Shown here: positions 8,826 to 16,797 of the stretch, piece after piece
How the letters are laid out: the number at the start of each line of letters is the position of its first letter
Position numbering within the stretch: the stretch's first letter is position 1
Assembly (NCBI RefSeq): GCF_030846775.1
Contig: NZ_CP132910.1
Span: 3,661,001 to 3,725,000, forward strand
Direction of reading: 5' to 3'
DNA: 64,000 nucleotides
Source: Geothrix sp. 21YS21S-2
Lineage (GTDB): Bacteria > Acidobacteriota > Holophagae > Holophagales > Holophagaceae
The notes under the pieces: model-generated
What the model saw: the letters and a program-made list of their open reading frames with translations, nothing else
What the model was told of the DNA's origin: nothing
Databases searched by the model: none
Program-made: the position numbers and the translations under genes

Positions 8826-9260
8826 TCAGATCACGTAGGCGGCGCCGCCCCCGGCCTTGACCCGCTCGGCCAGGTCGGCCAGCGTGTGCCGGCGCAGGGA
8901 GGCCTCCATGGCCGCGGCCAGTTCGCACCACACGTCCCGGGTCACGCAGTCCGCGGCGCGCCCGCACAGCTCGGGGTCCAGGGTGCAGTCGGCTGCGCTG
9001 ATGCGGCCCTCCAGGGCCTCCACCACGTCCAGGGGCGTGATGCTCCGGGGCTCCCGCGCCAGCTCCAGGCCGCCGTTGGGGCCGCGCACGGCCGTCACCA
9101 GGCCCGCGGCCTTCAGGCCCCCCACCAGCACGTGGATGTACTTGCCCGGGAGCTGCTGGTTCTGGGCGATGGTGGTCACCAGGACCGGGCCGGACCCGTG
9201 GTGCACGGCCAGCTCGACCATGATCCGCAGCCCGTACCGCCCCCTGGTGGAAACCTTCAT
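8826..9260 (-). CDS. Rrf2-family transcriptional regulator (IscR/CymR-like)
   Basis: 144 residues with the Rrf2 winged-helix start (MKVSTRGRYGLRIMVELA) and wing (VRGPNGGLELAR). Three cysteines in C-x6-C-x5-C (about residues 92-105) match the iron-sulfur ligand pattern of IscR-type members; a fourth Cys follows. The gene diverges from cysK across 131 bp that contain a dyad over the cysK -35, so control of cysteine synthesis, as by CymR, is the likely job (inference). SD GGAGG lies six nt before ATG 9260; TATACT near 9280 on the minus strand is a probable -10. Confidence 0.88.
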   Translation of the reverse strand: MKVSTRGRYGLRIMVELAVHHGSGPVLVTTIAQNQQLPGKYIHVLVGGLKAAGLVTAVRGPNGGLELAREPRSITPLDVVEALEGRISAADCTLDPELCGRAADCVTRDVWCELAAAMEASLRRHTLADLAERVKAGGGAAYVI

Positions 9261-9306
9261 CGCCCGCCTCCAGGTCCCAGTATAGGGGGAGAACGTAATT
9301 CTTCCT

Positions 9307-9352
9307 ATTGTCCATGGATAAACTTGACAATTAATTCCGGATCCCCCATTCT
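9307..9352 (+). promoter_or_regulatory. cysK promoter with overlapping dyad (candidate Rrf2 operator)
   Basis: TTGACA (9324-9329) is a perfect -35; CATTCT (9347-9352) is a weak -10 at 17-bp spacing, as expected for an activated or repressed promoter. ATTGTC (9307-9312) and GACAAT (9326-9331) form a 6-bp inverted repeat with 13-bp spacing that overlaps the -35. The adjacent regulator gene makes this the natural operator candidate. Confidence 0.55.
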
Positions 9353-9391
9353 TGGGTTCCGAAGGTCCCCCAACCCCGAAAGGAGAGTCCC

Positions 9392-10321
9392 ATGCCCCGT
9401 CCCAATCGCGTGGATTACGCCTACCAGCTCATCGGCAACACCCCCGTGGTCCGCCTGAACCGCATCGCGGAAAAGGGCAGCGCCACCATCTACCTCAAGC
9501 TCGAGAGCGCCAACCCCGGCGGCAGCGTCAAGGACCGCATCGCGCTCAGCATGATCGAGGACGCCGAGCGTTCCGGGGCCCTCAAGCCCGGCCAGGAGAT
9601 CCTCGAGGCCACCAGCGGCAACACCGGCGTGGGTCTGGCCTTCGTGGCCGCCGCCAAGGGCTACCCCATCACCCTGATCATGCCCGAGACCATGACCCTG
9701 GAGCGCCGGGCCATCCTCAAGGCCTACGGGGCCAACCTCATCCTGACCCCCGGCCCCCTGGGCATGAAGGGCGCCGTGGACAAGGCCGAGGAGCTGGCGG
9801 CAGCCGACCCCAAGTACTGGGTGGTGCGCCAGTTCGACAACCCCGCCAACCCCGAGGTCCACCGCCGCACCACCGCCGAGGAAATCCTCGAGCAGGTGCC
9901 CGAGCTGGACGCCTTCGTGGCCGGCATCGGCACCGGGGGCACCATCACCGGCGTGGGCGAGATCCTGGCGAAGCGCAAGCCCGGCACCCTCGTGGTGGCC
10001 GTGGAGCCCGTGGACTCCCCGCTCCTCACCCAGGGCAAGGCCGGCCCCCACAAGCTCCAGGGCCTGGGCGCCAACTTCGTCCCGAAGATCCTCAACCGCG
10101 AGGCCTTCCAGCGCGTGGAGGACGTGGGCTACGACGACGCCATCGCCATCGCCCGCCGCCTCACCCGCGAGGAGGGGATCTTCACGGGCATCAGCACCGG
10201 GGCCATCGTCTTCACGGCCCTGAAGGTGGCCAGGGAACTGGGCGCGGGCAAGACCGTGGTCGCCGTCGTTTGCGACACCGGCGAGCGCTACCTCACCCAC
10301 CCGCTCTTCTCCGAGGCGTAG
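9392..10321 (+). CDS. cysK: Cysteine synthase (O-acetylserine sulfhydrylase), PLP enzyme
   Basis: 309 residues; makes L-cysteine from O-acetylserine and sulfide in the cytoplasm. PLP lysine is in NPGGSVKDR (about residue 48), the substrate/PLP loop is TSGNTG, the phosphate loop is GIGTGGTITG, and the C-terminal CDTGERYL motif is typical of CysK. Length is normal for the family. SD AAAGGAG precedes ATG 9392. Divergent from the Rrf2 regulator. Its stop codon is only six bases from the ISL3 left end, so its native terminator now lies about 4 kb away. Confidence 0.95.
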   Translation: MPRPNRVDYAYQLIGNTPVVRLNRIAEKGSATIYLKLESANPGGSVKDRIALSMIEDAERSGALKPGQEILEATSGNTGVGLAFVAAAKGYPITLIMPETMTLERRAILKAYGANLILTPGPLGMKGAVDKAEELAAADPKYWVVRQFDNPANPEVHRRTTAEEILEQVPELDAFVAGIGTGGTITGVGEILAKRKPGTLVVAVEPVDSPLLTQGKAGPHKLQGLGANFVPKILNREAFQRVEDVGYDDAIAIARRLTREEGIFTGISTGAIVFTALKVARELGAGKTVVAVVCDTGERYLTHPLFSEA

Positions 10322-10455
10322 AAAAAGGGTTCTTCACGGATTTGAGGGGTGGCGCCGACCCACACTCACTTTAGCTTGGTGCTGACGAGGAGGCCGGGTC
10401 CGGTCGATAGGGGCCGTTCTGAGCCCGTCATCCAGGTAAGTTGAAACGAAAAGCT

Positions 10456-10547
10456 TATCGCCGAGGCGCCGAGGGGCCGAGGTTCGCCGAGAAAAGATCT
10501 TCTTTTTATTCCTCGGCGATCCTCGGCTCCTCGGCGCCTCGGCGATA
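10456..10547. repeat. CCGAGG-rich inverted repeat, inverted-order variant
   Basis: Arms of about 36 bp built from CCGAGG units (TATCGCCGAGGCGCCGAG at the left, its complement at the right) face each other over a 20-nt AT-rich loop. Units match the 137-bp elements at 55.5, 57.7 and 61.1 kb, but here the ATCGCCGAGG end is outside and the TTCGCCGAG end inside. It lies between the ISL3 left end and its transposase. Confidence 0.8.
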
Positions 10548-10612
10548 GGCCCTTCGATCGAGATTGCCGGATTCATCGGGTAACAGGTCGGCAGCAGTGG
10601 ACTTCAGGCATC

Positions 10613-11619
10613 TTGGAGTTGTCGAGAAACCAGGATGAGAGGAGGCCGCTGCTGCCTACCAAGGAGCTTATTGCCCGTTTGGGCGGATGGAAAGGGCATC
10701 GCGTCGGAACCGTGGAAAGGTTCGAACCGGGGGAGAAGGGTACCCGCGCCCAGGTCTGGATCGAGTTGCTCGGCTTCGGTGTCCACCCTCGGACCTGCAG
10801 CGGCTGCCAGCGCAAGGTTTCAGCGGTGCACGACTGGTCCCAGCGAGAGATCCGGGACCTGCCCGTGTTCGACGCGGATACCGTGTTGGTGGTCTGGCGT
10901 GTCCGGGTGGCCTGCCCTGCCTGCGGACCCAAGCTGGAGGCCCTGGACTGGCTGGAACCCTATGCACGGGTCACCAACCGCATGGCCGAGAGTGTGGCCC
11001 GCATGTGCAAGGTCATGCCCATCAAGCGGGTTGCCGAGCATTATGGCCTCCACTGGGGCACAGTGAAGGACATCGACAAGGCCTATCTGGAGCGCACGCT
11101 GGAGCCAGCCAGACCAGGCAAGGTCCGGCTGCTCATGATGGACGAGTTCGCCCTCCATAAGGGGCAGAGCTACGCCACGGTGTTCGCCGATACCGAAACC
11201 CGCCAAGTGCTTTGGGTGGGCAAAGGCCGGGGCAAGGCGGATATCAGGCCCTTCTTCGAATGGCTCGGCAAGCGGCGGTGCCGCAAGGTCGCGGCGGTGG
11301 CCATGGACATGTCCCCCACTTTCGAAGCGGAAGTCCGCCAACACTGCCCCAATGCCGAGATCGTCCTGGACCAGTTCCATGTCCTGGCCAATTTCGGAAA
11401 GCAGGTGCTCGACCGAATCCGGGTCAACGAGGCCAATCGGTGCCGGGACGACAAGGCCGCCCGGGAACTCATCAAGGGGGCCAAGTGGCTCCTGCTGGGC
11501 AACTGGGAGAACCTGCCCAACCGGGAGAGCAAGACCAGGCTCAACGCGCTCCTGGAGGCGAACCAAGCCCTCATGACGGCCTACGTCATGAAGGACGCCC
11601 TTAAGGCCCTGTGGGGCTT
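10613..11619 (+). pseudogene. ISL3-family transposase, N-terminal fragment
   Basis: About 335 residues of an ISL3 DDE transposase. The N-terminus has a zinc-ribbon (CSGCQRK then VACPACG) followed by a helix-turn-helix. Two catalytic Asp are here (LLMMDEFA and VAMDMSP), with IVLDQFHV after them. The frame breaks at ALWGF where the IS91-family element entered; the last few codons before the stop at 11632 come from the insert. The catalytic Glu is in the distal fragment, so this product is inactive. The TTG start at 10613 is the best available, without a clear SD. Confidence 0.88.
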
Positions 11620-11628
11620 TAATAGTCA

Positions 11629-11694
11629 GTAAATCGGGTTCGCGGAACCCAGGCCTTCGGCTGGGTCGGTGCGATGACGCGCAACCCGATTTAC
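11629..11694. repeat. Terminal hairpin of the IS91-family element (candidate ori/ter end)
   Basis: GTAAATCGGGTT (11629-11640) pairs perfectly with AACCCGATTTAC (11683-11694) around 42 nt that hold a second stem, CCCAG/CTGGG. It lies nine bases inside the left boundary, downstream of the transposase, where IS91 elements carry a replication end. The stretch from here to the transposase stop (11695-11928) contains no convincing gene. Confidence 0.7.
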
Positions 11695-11928
11695 GGTCTT
11701 GAACAAGCCCGGAGCGGCAGGGGCCGGCGCGACTGGGCTGCTATGGGCAAATCGAGCTTGGCAGGCCGCCTGAGGATGGTGGAAACGCCTTGGCCATCGT
11801 CTCCCTGACCTTCGATTTCACGCTCTGTTCTGGCCGCGATGGTTCCGCTCCTGTCCATGAGCAGACCCTCTCCAGCCCACCGTGGTGGCAGGTTGCGGCG
11901 CGAGAAAGCCTGGTCGTTGTGGGGACGG

Positions 11929-13053
11929 TCAGCATGGGGCGTCAACTTCGGGAGGTGCCCGGGGGGCGGTGGGATCCAGGCGGACCCGGTGGAGCATGCC
12001 GCCGCAGACAGGGCAGGCGCGCATCTCTTGCTCCAGCCATGTCACCGGGGATGGAGTTGCCTTGACCTTGGTCTCGCCCAGGGCCTGCCGGGCCTGGTCC
12101 AACAGACCTCCGGGCTGGGCGGCGGCGTAGAGGCCGGCGTGGCGGATTTTTCGGAAGCCCGGGGGGAGGACGTGCTGGACCAGGCGGTGGAGGAATTCCG
12201 GCGGCTCCAGGGTCGCGGTGAGGCCGTGCTTGGTGCGAAAGGTCACCTGGTCGTCCGTGACATCCACCAACCGGGAATTGGCGATGCCCACCCGGTGGGT
12301 ATAGCGCCCGAGGTAATGGAGCACGTGGCCGGACTTGCGGAACGGCTTCTTGACGTAGGCGATCCAGCGCTTCTCTTTCACCTGTGCGATCAACTGGGCG
12401 TAGGCGGCCACGGTACGTTCCGGGAACTTGCCCCCATCCCGGGCGGCCCCCAGGGCGGCCAGGACCTTGCCGCGGAACACGTCGCCCAGCATCTTCAGGG
12501 GAAACAGGTAGCGGTGCTTGAGCCGGATGAAACGGCCGCCATCCAGGCTCAGGCCGCCGGTGCTGACCAGCGCGTGGACATGGGGGTGGAAGGCCAGTTC
12601 CCGGGTCCAGGTATGCAGGATCAGAGTCAGGCCAAAGGTCAGGCCCTTGCGGGTCCTGCCCAGCTCCAGAAGCGTATCGGCCACGGCGCGCAGCATGGCT
12701 TGGTAGACCTCGGCCGGGTGGAGCCGGGCCAGAGCCCGCAGTTCAGCCGGCAGGGTGAACACCACGTGGAAGTGGCCAATGGCCAGGATCCGTCGACTGC
12801 GCGCGGCGATCCACTTCTCCTGGGCCAGGGCCTGGCACTTCGGGCAGTGCCGGTCCCGGCAGGAGTTGTAGGCGATCCGCTCATAGTCGCCGTGCTCGCA
12901 GACCAGCTTGTGGCCGCCGAGGGCGGCGGTGCGGCAACGACTGATCGCGGTCAGCACCTTCTTCTGTCCCGGGGCAAGGCGATGCCTGGCCTCCAGGGCG
13001 GGGCGGTGCCTGCGGACGATCTCGCCGATGTCGAACCGGGGCCGGGGCCCCAC
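11929..13053 (-). CDS. IS91-family rolling-circle transposase
   Basis: 374 residues. N-terminal zinc-binding region has C-x4-C-x2-C (SCRDRHCPKCQ, about residues 68-78). The HUH motif is HPHVHALV (about residue 180), and the tyrosine region is YLGRYTHRVGIANSRL, typical of IS91 Y2 transposases. A C-terminal zinc knuckle (CPVCGGML) is present. The GTG start at 13053 is three bases after the stop of the upstream recombinase gene, so the two are co-translated. Length is normal and the frame is intact, so the element may be active. Confidence 0.93.
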   Translation of the reverse strand: MGPRPRFDIGEIVRRHRPALEARHRLAPGQKKVLTAISRCRTAALGGHKLVCEHGDYERIAYNSCRDRHCPKCQALAQEKWIAARSRRILAIGHFHVVFTLPAELRALARLHPAEVYQAMLRAVADTLLELGRTRKGLTFGLTLILHTWTRELAFHPHVHALVSTGGLSLDGGRFIRLKHRYLFPLKMLGDVFRGKVLAALGAARDGGKFPERTVAAYAQLIAQVKEKRWIAYVKKPFRKSGHVLHYLGRYTHRVGIANSRLVDVTDDQVTFRTKHGLTATLEPPEFLHRLVQHVLPPGFRKIRHAGLYAAAQPGGLLDQARQALGETKVKATPSPVTWLEQEMRACPVCGGMLHRVRLDPTAPRAPPEVDAPC

Positions 13054-13056
13054 GCC

Positions 13057-13899
13057 TCAATCCGGCAGGTCTTCCAACGGGCTGCGGATGGCAGCAACCT
13101 GGCTTGGTGCGACCTGGGTGTAGATCTGAGTGGACCGGATGCTGCCGTGGCCCAGGACAACCTGGATCCGGCGCAGGTCCTCCCCGTTCTCCAGCAGATG
13201 GGTGGCGAAGGCGTGGCGGAGCATGTGCGGACCCACGATCTTGCCGATGCCGGAGGCGGCTGCCGCGCACAACAGGGCCCGGCGCGCCGTCTCAGGGCAG
13301 ATGGGGTTGCCCAACTTGGAGGCGAACAACCAGGGCTTCGGCGGCTGCTCGTGCTTGTAGTAGGTCCGCAGCAACCCGTAGAGCTTGCCGTCCATGGGCA
13401 CCATCCGCTCCTTGCCACCCTTGCCATGGCGGACATGGATGACCTTCTGCATGGCATCAATATCACGGGTTTCCAGCAGGCTGGCCTCATTGATACGCAA
13501 GCCGGTGGCATAGATCAGGGTGAAGAACATGCGGTACTTGGCGGTCGTGAACCCGTCCAGGAGCCGCTGGATCTCAGGCCGGCCGAGGATCGAGGGCAGG
13601 TGCGCCTTGGCCTTGGGGATGGTGATCCAGGCCACCTTCTCCGGCTGGCCCAGTGTCCTTGAATAGAGAAATTTCAGGGCCGAGTAATGCTGCCCAAGCC
13701 GGGACGCCCCGACCGCCTGGCCGCGGAGATGGTCAACCCAGCGCCGAATCGCCTCCTGGCTCGCATCCGGCAGGTCCTGGCCGAGGAACTCCTCGAAACG
13801 CCGGGCCGAAGCGACATACAACTCGATGGTTCTTTCCGCCCGGCCCGCCATTCGGAGATCGCCGGAAAATCTGGACAGAGATACACTATCTGCACGCAT
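13057..13899 (-). CDS. Tyrosine recombinase (XerD-like integrase) of the IS91-family element
   Basis: 280 residues. N-terminal SAM-like DNA-binding domain (about residues 10-95), then the catalytic domain: Arg in ATGLRINEA, the HMLRHAFATHLL box (H-x-x-R), His in VLGHGSI and the nucleophile Tyr in STQIYTQV. Such genes are regular passengers in one IS91 subgroup. SD AAGGAGG precedes ATG 13899 but is buried in a 14-bp hairpin arm (13907-13953), which may limit expression. Confidence 0.92.
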   Translation of the reverse strand: MRADSVSLSRFSGDLRMAGRAERTIELYVASARRFEEFLGQDLPDASQEAIRRWVDHLRGQAVGASRLGQHYSALKFLYSRTLGQPEKVAWITIPKAKAHLPSILGRPEIQRLLDGFTTAKYRMFFTLIYATGLRINEASLLETRDIDAMQKVIHVRHGKGGKERMVPMDGKLYGLLRTYYKHEQPPKPWLFASKLGNPICPETARRALLCAAAASGIGKIVGPHMLRHAFATHLLENGEDLRRIQVVLGHGSIRSTQIYTQVAPSQVAAIRSPLEDLPD

Positions 13900-13906
13900 G
13901 CAGTTC

Positions 13907-13953
13907 CTCCTTGGTTATGGGGACGGTGCTGACACACCGCCATAACCAAGGAG
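13907..13953 (-). promoter_or_regulatory. Long leader hairpin overlapping the integrase SD
   Basis: CTCCTTGGTTATGG (13907-13920) is the exact complement of CCATAACCAAGGAG (13940-13953), with an inner CGGTG/CACCG stem. In the minus-strand message the second arm is CCATAACCAAGGAG followed by GAACTGCATG, so the AAGGAGG SD is paired when the hairpin forms. It could also be a recombination site. Confidence 0.7.
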
Positions 13954-14038
13954 CCTGCTTTTATATACTTCCGCAAGTCCCCCGGTGAGCGACCGGACTG
14001 GACGGGCGTTTTTCACCCTGCCGCGAAGCGGCTTCGTT

Positions 14039-14303
14039 CAAGCGAGAGGGCTGGGCCCGGAAGGCCTGGGAGAACTGGCTGGCCATGGCCACCTCAAGCG
14101 GCCTGCCGCCTTTGGTACGTTTTGCGAAAAACCTGGCCAAGCGGATCGAGGACATCCTCTCGCACTGCCGGTGGCACCTGAACACCAGCATCCTGGAGGG
14201 GATCAACAACAAGATCAAGGTCCTGAAGCGGATCGCCTATGGGTACCGGGATGAGGCCTACTTCTTCCTCAAGATCCGTGCGGCCTTCCCCGGAAATCCG
14301 TGA
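14039..14303 (+). pseudogene. ISL3-family transposase, C-terminal fragment
   Basis: Continues the split transposase in frame from CAAGCGAGAG: KREGWARKAWENW, then SGLPPLVRFAK, the catalytic Glu in SILEGINNKIK and the family end RMAYGYRD-like RIAYGYRDEAYFFLKIR. It ends just before the right terminal repeat. An internal ATG at 14085 could be used but would give only 72 residues without both catalytic Asp. Confidence 0.88.
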
Positions 14304-14316
14304 AGAACCGAAAAAA

Positions 14317-14340
14317 GGGCCGCGAAAGCGGCCCCTTTTT
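14317..14340. terminator. Bidirectional terminator, originally between cysK and the MHS transporter
   Basis: GGGCCGC-gaaa-GCGGCCC (14317-14334) has an A run on the left and a T run on the right, so it can end transcripts from both sides. It stands next to the ISL3 right end and probably served cysK before the insertion. Confidence 0.85.
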
Positions 14341-14357
14341 CCGTACCGTCCCATCGA

Positions 14358-16205
14358 TCAGGAAGCCATCCTCGGCCGTCCCTTGCCGAAGGCGTAGCCC
14401 CCGGCCAGGACGATGGTGTAGATGCCCAGCACGAAGGTGAACGCGAAGAACTTCCACATGCCGCCCATGGTGGTGAAGGCCAGGTAGAGGCGGTAGGAGA
14501 AGAGGGCCGTGAGGGCCTGGCAGGCCAGGACCATGCCCAGGGCCGGCAGCCGGTCGAATTCCAGCCGGAAGAAGAGCACCGGCAGGGCCCACAGCGCCAT
14601 GGCCCCGATGAGGGGATACCACAGGTTGTTCCACACGGCGTAGAAGATGCCCTTGCGGGCCGCGATGTCCACCAGGAAGTCGCTGTTCCACTGCAGGAGC
14701 AGGATGAAGCCGATGCCCATGGCCGCGAGCACCGCCACCCAGTCGAAGAGCTCCTGGACGGTGGCGTCCACCCGGATGGCCGTGTCGATCTTGTGGCCCC
14801 GGGTCTCCTTGATGAAGAGGGCGCCCACCACGAGGGTCAGCAGGGCGATGCCGATGGGATAGATGAGCCCCGCGTAGATGGCGCCGCTGCCGAAGGCCTC
14901 CTTGGCCATGGCCGAGGCGGTCAGCGCCGTGGCGATCAGGGGCAGGAAGCCGCCGAACCAGCCGTTGCCCAGGTGGTAGGGCAGGGACATGGACGTGTAG
15001 CGGACGTTGGTGGGGAACAGCTCCACCAGGAAGGCGGCGATGGGGCCGTAGACCATGGTCACGTAGATGATCTGGATGAACACCAGGCCCATGAGCATGA
15101 CCAGGTTGAAGGCGGGAATGGCGGCGAGCTCGACCACCTTCTGGCCCGGCTGAAGGGCCGGCACGAAGTACCGCATGGCCATGTAGATGGGCACGTAGGT
15201 GAGGGCGGCCAGCAGGCAGCCCCAGAGCATCACCTTCTTGCGGCCCACCTTGTCGGACAAGTGCCCGAAGAACAGGAACAGCGGCGCGCCGAAGAGCAGG
15301 GCCACCGAGATGATGAGGTAGGCGGGGAGCCAGTGCACCTTGAGGACGGCCTGGAGGAACGTGAGGGCGTAGAACTGGCCGGTGTACCACACCACGCCCT
15401 GGCCCGCGGTGGCGCCGAAGAGGGCGAGAAGCACGTAGCGCAGGTTCACGGGGTTGGTGAAGCTCTCCTTCAGGGGGTTCTTGGAGACGGAACCGGCCTT
15501 CTTGAGCTTGGCGAACAGGGGGCTCTCCTGCATCTTCACCCGGATGTAGAGGCTGACGGCCAGCAGGATGAAGGAGAGGAGGAAGGGGATGCGCCAGCCG
15601 GAGATGAGGTGGCCGGTGCCGTTCTTGAAGCCCTCCTCCCCCATGATCCAGCGGGTCGCGCCGATGATGGCCATGCTGGCGAAGAAGCCCAGGGTGGCGG
15701 TGGTCTGGATGTAGCTGGTGTAGTAGCCGCGCCGCGCGTCGGGGACGTGCTCGGCCACGTAGGTGGCCGCGCCGCCGTACTCCCCGCCCAGGGCCAGGCC
15801 CTGGAGGAGGCGCAGCAGGACGAGGATGATGGTGGCCCAGATGCCGATGTGCTCATAGGTGGGCAGGAGCCCCACCAGGGCCGTGGAGAGGCCCATGGTG
15901 GCCATGGTCACCAGGAAGGTGTACTTCCGCCCGATGAGGTCGCCGATGTGGCCGAACACCAGGGCGCCCAGGGGCCGCACGCCGAAGCCCGCGCCGAAGG
16001 TCGCCAGACTGGCCAGGAGCTGGGCCGTCTCGTTCTGGGCGGGGAAGAACTTGCCCCCGAAGAAGACGGCGAGGCTTCCGTAGAGGTAGAAGTCGTACCA
16101 CTCGAAGAGGGTTCCGAGGGACGATGCCGTGATCACCCTTCGCAGGGTGGCCTTGTCCGTGAAGACCTCTGGGGCGTCCAAACTGGCGGCGGCCTGTTCA
16201 CTCAT
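14358..16205 (-). CDS. MFS transporter, metabolite:H+ symporter (MHS) type, with C-terminal extension
   Basis: 615 residues. The N-terminal MHS signature FEWYDFYLYGSLAVFF (residues about 28-45) and the cytoplasmic loop RPLGALVFGHIGDLIGRK are clear, as is the conserved LLRLLQGLALGGEYGGA. About 12 TMs are followed (after about residue 490) by some 120 more residues with four hydrophobic segments, beyond the usual length. MHS members carry dicarboxylates, proline/betaine or shikimate; substrate not predictable. ATG 16205 has GAGGAG upstream; the 26 in-frame codons before it look non-coding. Confidence 0.88.
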   Translation of the reverse strand: MSEQAAASLDAPEVFTDKATLRRVITASSLGTLFEWYDFYLYGSLAVFFGGKFFPAQNETAQLLASLATFGAGFGVRPLGALVFGHIGDLIGRKYTFLVTMATMGLSTALVGLLPTYEHIGIWATIILVLLRLLQGLALGGEYGGAATYVAEHVPDARRGYYTSYIQTTATLGFFASMAIIGATRWIMGEEGFKNGTGHLISGWRIPFLLSFILLAVSLYIRVKMQESPLFAKLKKAGSVSKNPLKESFTNPVNLRYVLLALFGATAGQGVVWYTGQFYALTFLQAVLKVHWLPAYLIISVALLFGAPLFLFFGHLSDKVGRKKVMLWGCLLAALTYVPIYMAMRYFVPALQPGQKVVELAAIPAFNLVMLMGLVFIQIIYVTMVYGPIAAFLVELFPTNVRYTSMSLPYHLGNGWFGGFLPLIATALTASAMAKEAFGSGAIYAGLIYPIGIALLTLVVGALFIKETRGHKIDTAIRVDATVQELFDWVAVLAAMGIGFILLLQWNSDFLVDIAARKGIFYAVWNNLWYPLIGAMALWALPVLFFRLEFDRLPALGMVLACQALTALFSYRLYLAFTTMGGMWKFFAFTFVLGIYTIVLAGGYAFGKGRPRMAS

Positions 16206-16355
16206 GCGCGACTCCTCAGGGAAGTGAACGTTAAATCCCTCCAGCCCGGGATTGGGTTTGGAGGGAGCGGTGGTCGGAAACACAATAAGAACTTGATGGC
16301 GCCGCTGAGAATAAGTCTGGTTTCAACCAAAGGAAAGAAAATATTTTGGGAACTT

Positions 16356-16727
16356 CTAATCCAAGCCCAGATCGCCGAGCCGGTCCTCCCCGATCCCGAA
16401 CCGGTGGGCCACCTCGTGGAGCACCGTCCGGGCCACCTCTAGTTCTAAGTCAAGGATGTTATCGGCTTCCTCGAGATGGGGGAGGCGGTAGACGGTAATC
16501 CTGGCGGGGAGCTCACCGGACCCCGGCATCTCTTCATCCAGGGCAGGCCCGGTGAAAAGTCCGAGGAGGGTCTCCTCCTCCGGAATGCCCATGGCCTCCC
16601 GGAGTTCCAGGGAAGGTTCATCCTCCACCACCACCGGGAGGCCTTCGAGATAGGGCTTGAACTCCTCGGGGATGAGCTCGAGGGCCCTGGCCACCACATG
16701 CTCGAACCGCCGGCGGGTCATCTGCAT
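16356..16727 (-). CDS. Small zincin-type metallopeptidase (PF06262-like)
   Basis: 123 residues. HEVAH near the C-terminus is the HExxH zinc motif, followed by FGIGEDRLGDLGLD as in this small family. The mid-region (LEGLPVVVEDEPS, then ITVYRLPHLEE) matches its beta-sheet. Cytoplasmic, with no signal peptide; substrates of the family are unknown. ATG at 16727 or 16721 are both possible. It diverges from the nucleotide-hydrolase-like gene at 16798. Confidence 0.82.
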   Translation of the reverse strand: MQMTRRRFEHVVARALELIPEEFKPYLEGLPVVVEDEPSLELREAMGIPEEETLLGLFTGPALDEEMPGSGELPARITVYRLPHLEEADNILDLELEVARTVLHEVAHRFGIGEDRLGDLGLD

Positions 16728-16797
16728 GATTCCAGTGTACGCCCGATGGACACGGACTGTCGCGCGGGAGCCCCCATCCTGGAGGCGAGGTGTCCCC

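Larger units (their letters stand above)
11620..14038 (-). mobile_element. IS91-family (rolling-circle) element with tyrosine recombinase
   Basis: About 2,419 bp carrying an integrase and a Y2/HUH transposase as one minus-strand operon. Boundaries come from rejoining the ISL3 frame: left flank ends GGGGCTT (11619), right flank resumes CAAGCGAGAG (14039), restoring TTC AAG. No target duplication, and CAAG (CTTG on the other strand), a tetranucleotide used by IS91-type elements, abuts the right end. Ends could shift by one base because of the shared T. Confidence 0.85.
10328..14309 (+). mobile_element. ISL3-family insertion sequence, interrupted by an IS91-family element
   Basis: Perfect 16-bp terminal inverted repeats: GGTTCTTCACGGATTT at 10328-10343 and its complement at 14294-14309. 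The flanks read gaaaaag and gaaaaaag, consistent with a target duplication that has changed by one A. It encodes an ISL3 DDE transposase split into 10613-11619 and 14039-14303. Removing the inner element leaves about 1.56 kb, near normal for ISL3. The 285 bp before the transposase hold an inverted-repeat element (10456-10547). Confidence 0.88.

Noticed and set aside
10456-10547. CRISPR array
   Set aside because: CCGAGG units repeat, but as a palindrome with no unique spacers and no cas genes.
11691-11945. Small minus-strand frame (84 codons) at the IS91 left end
   Set aside because: Overlaps the transposase 3' end, lacks an SD and has no recognisable features.
14085-14303. Independent 72-aa gene
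   Set aside because: It is the C-terminal part of the split ISL3 transposase, continuing upstream in frame to 14039.
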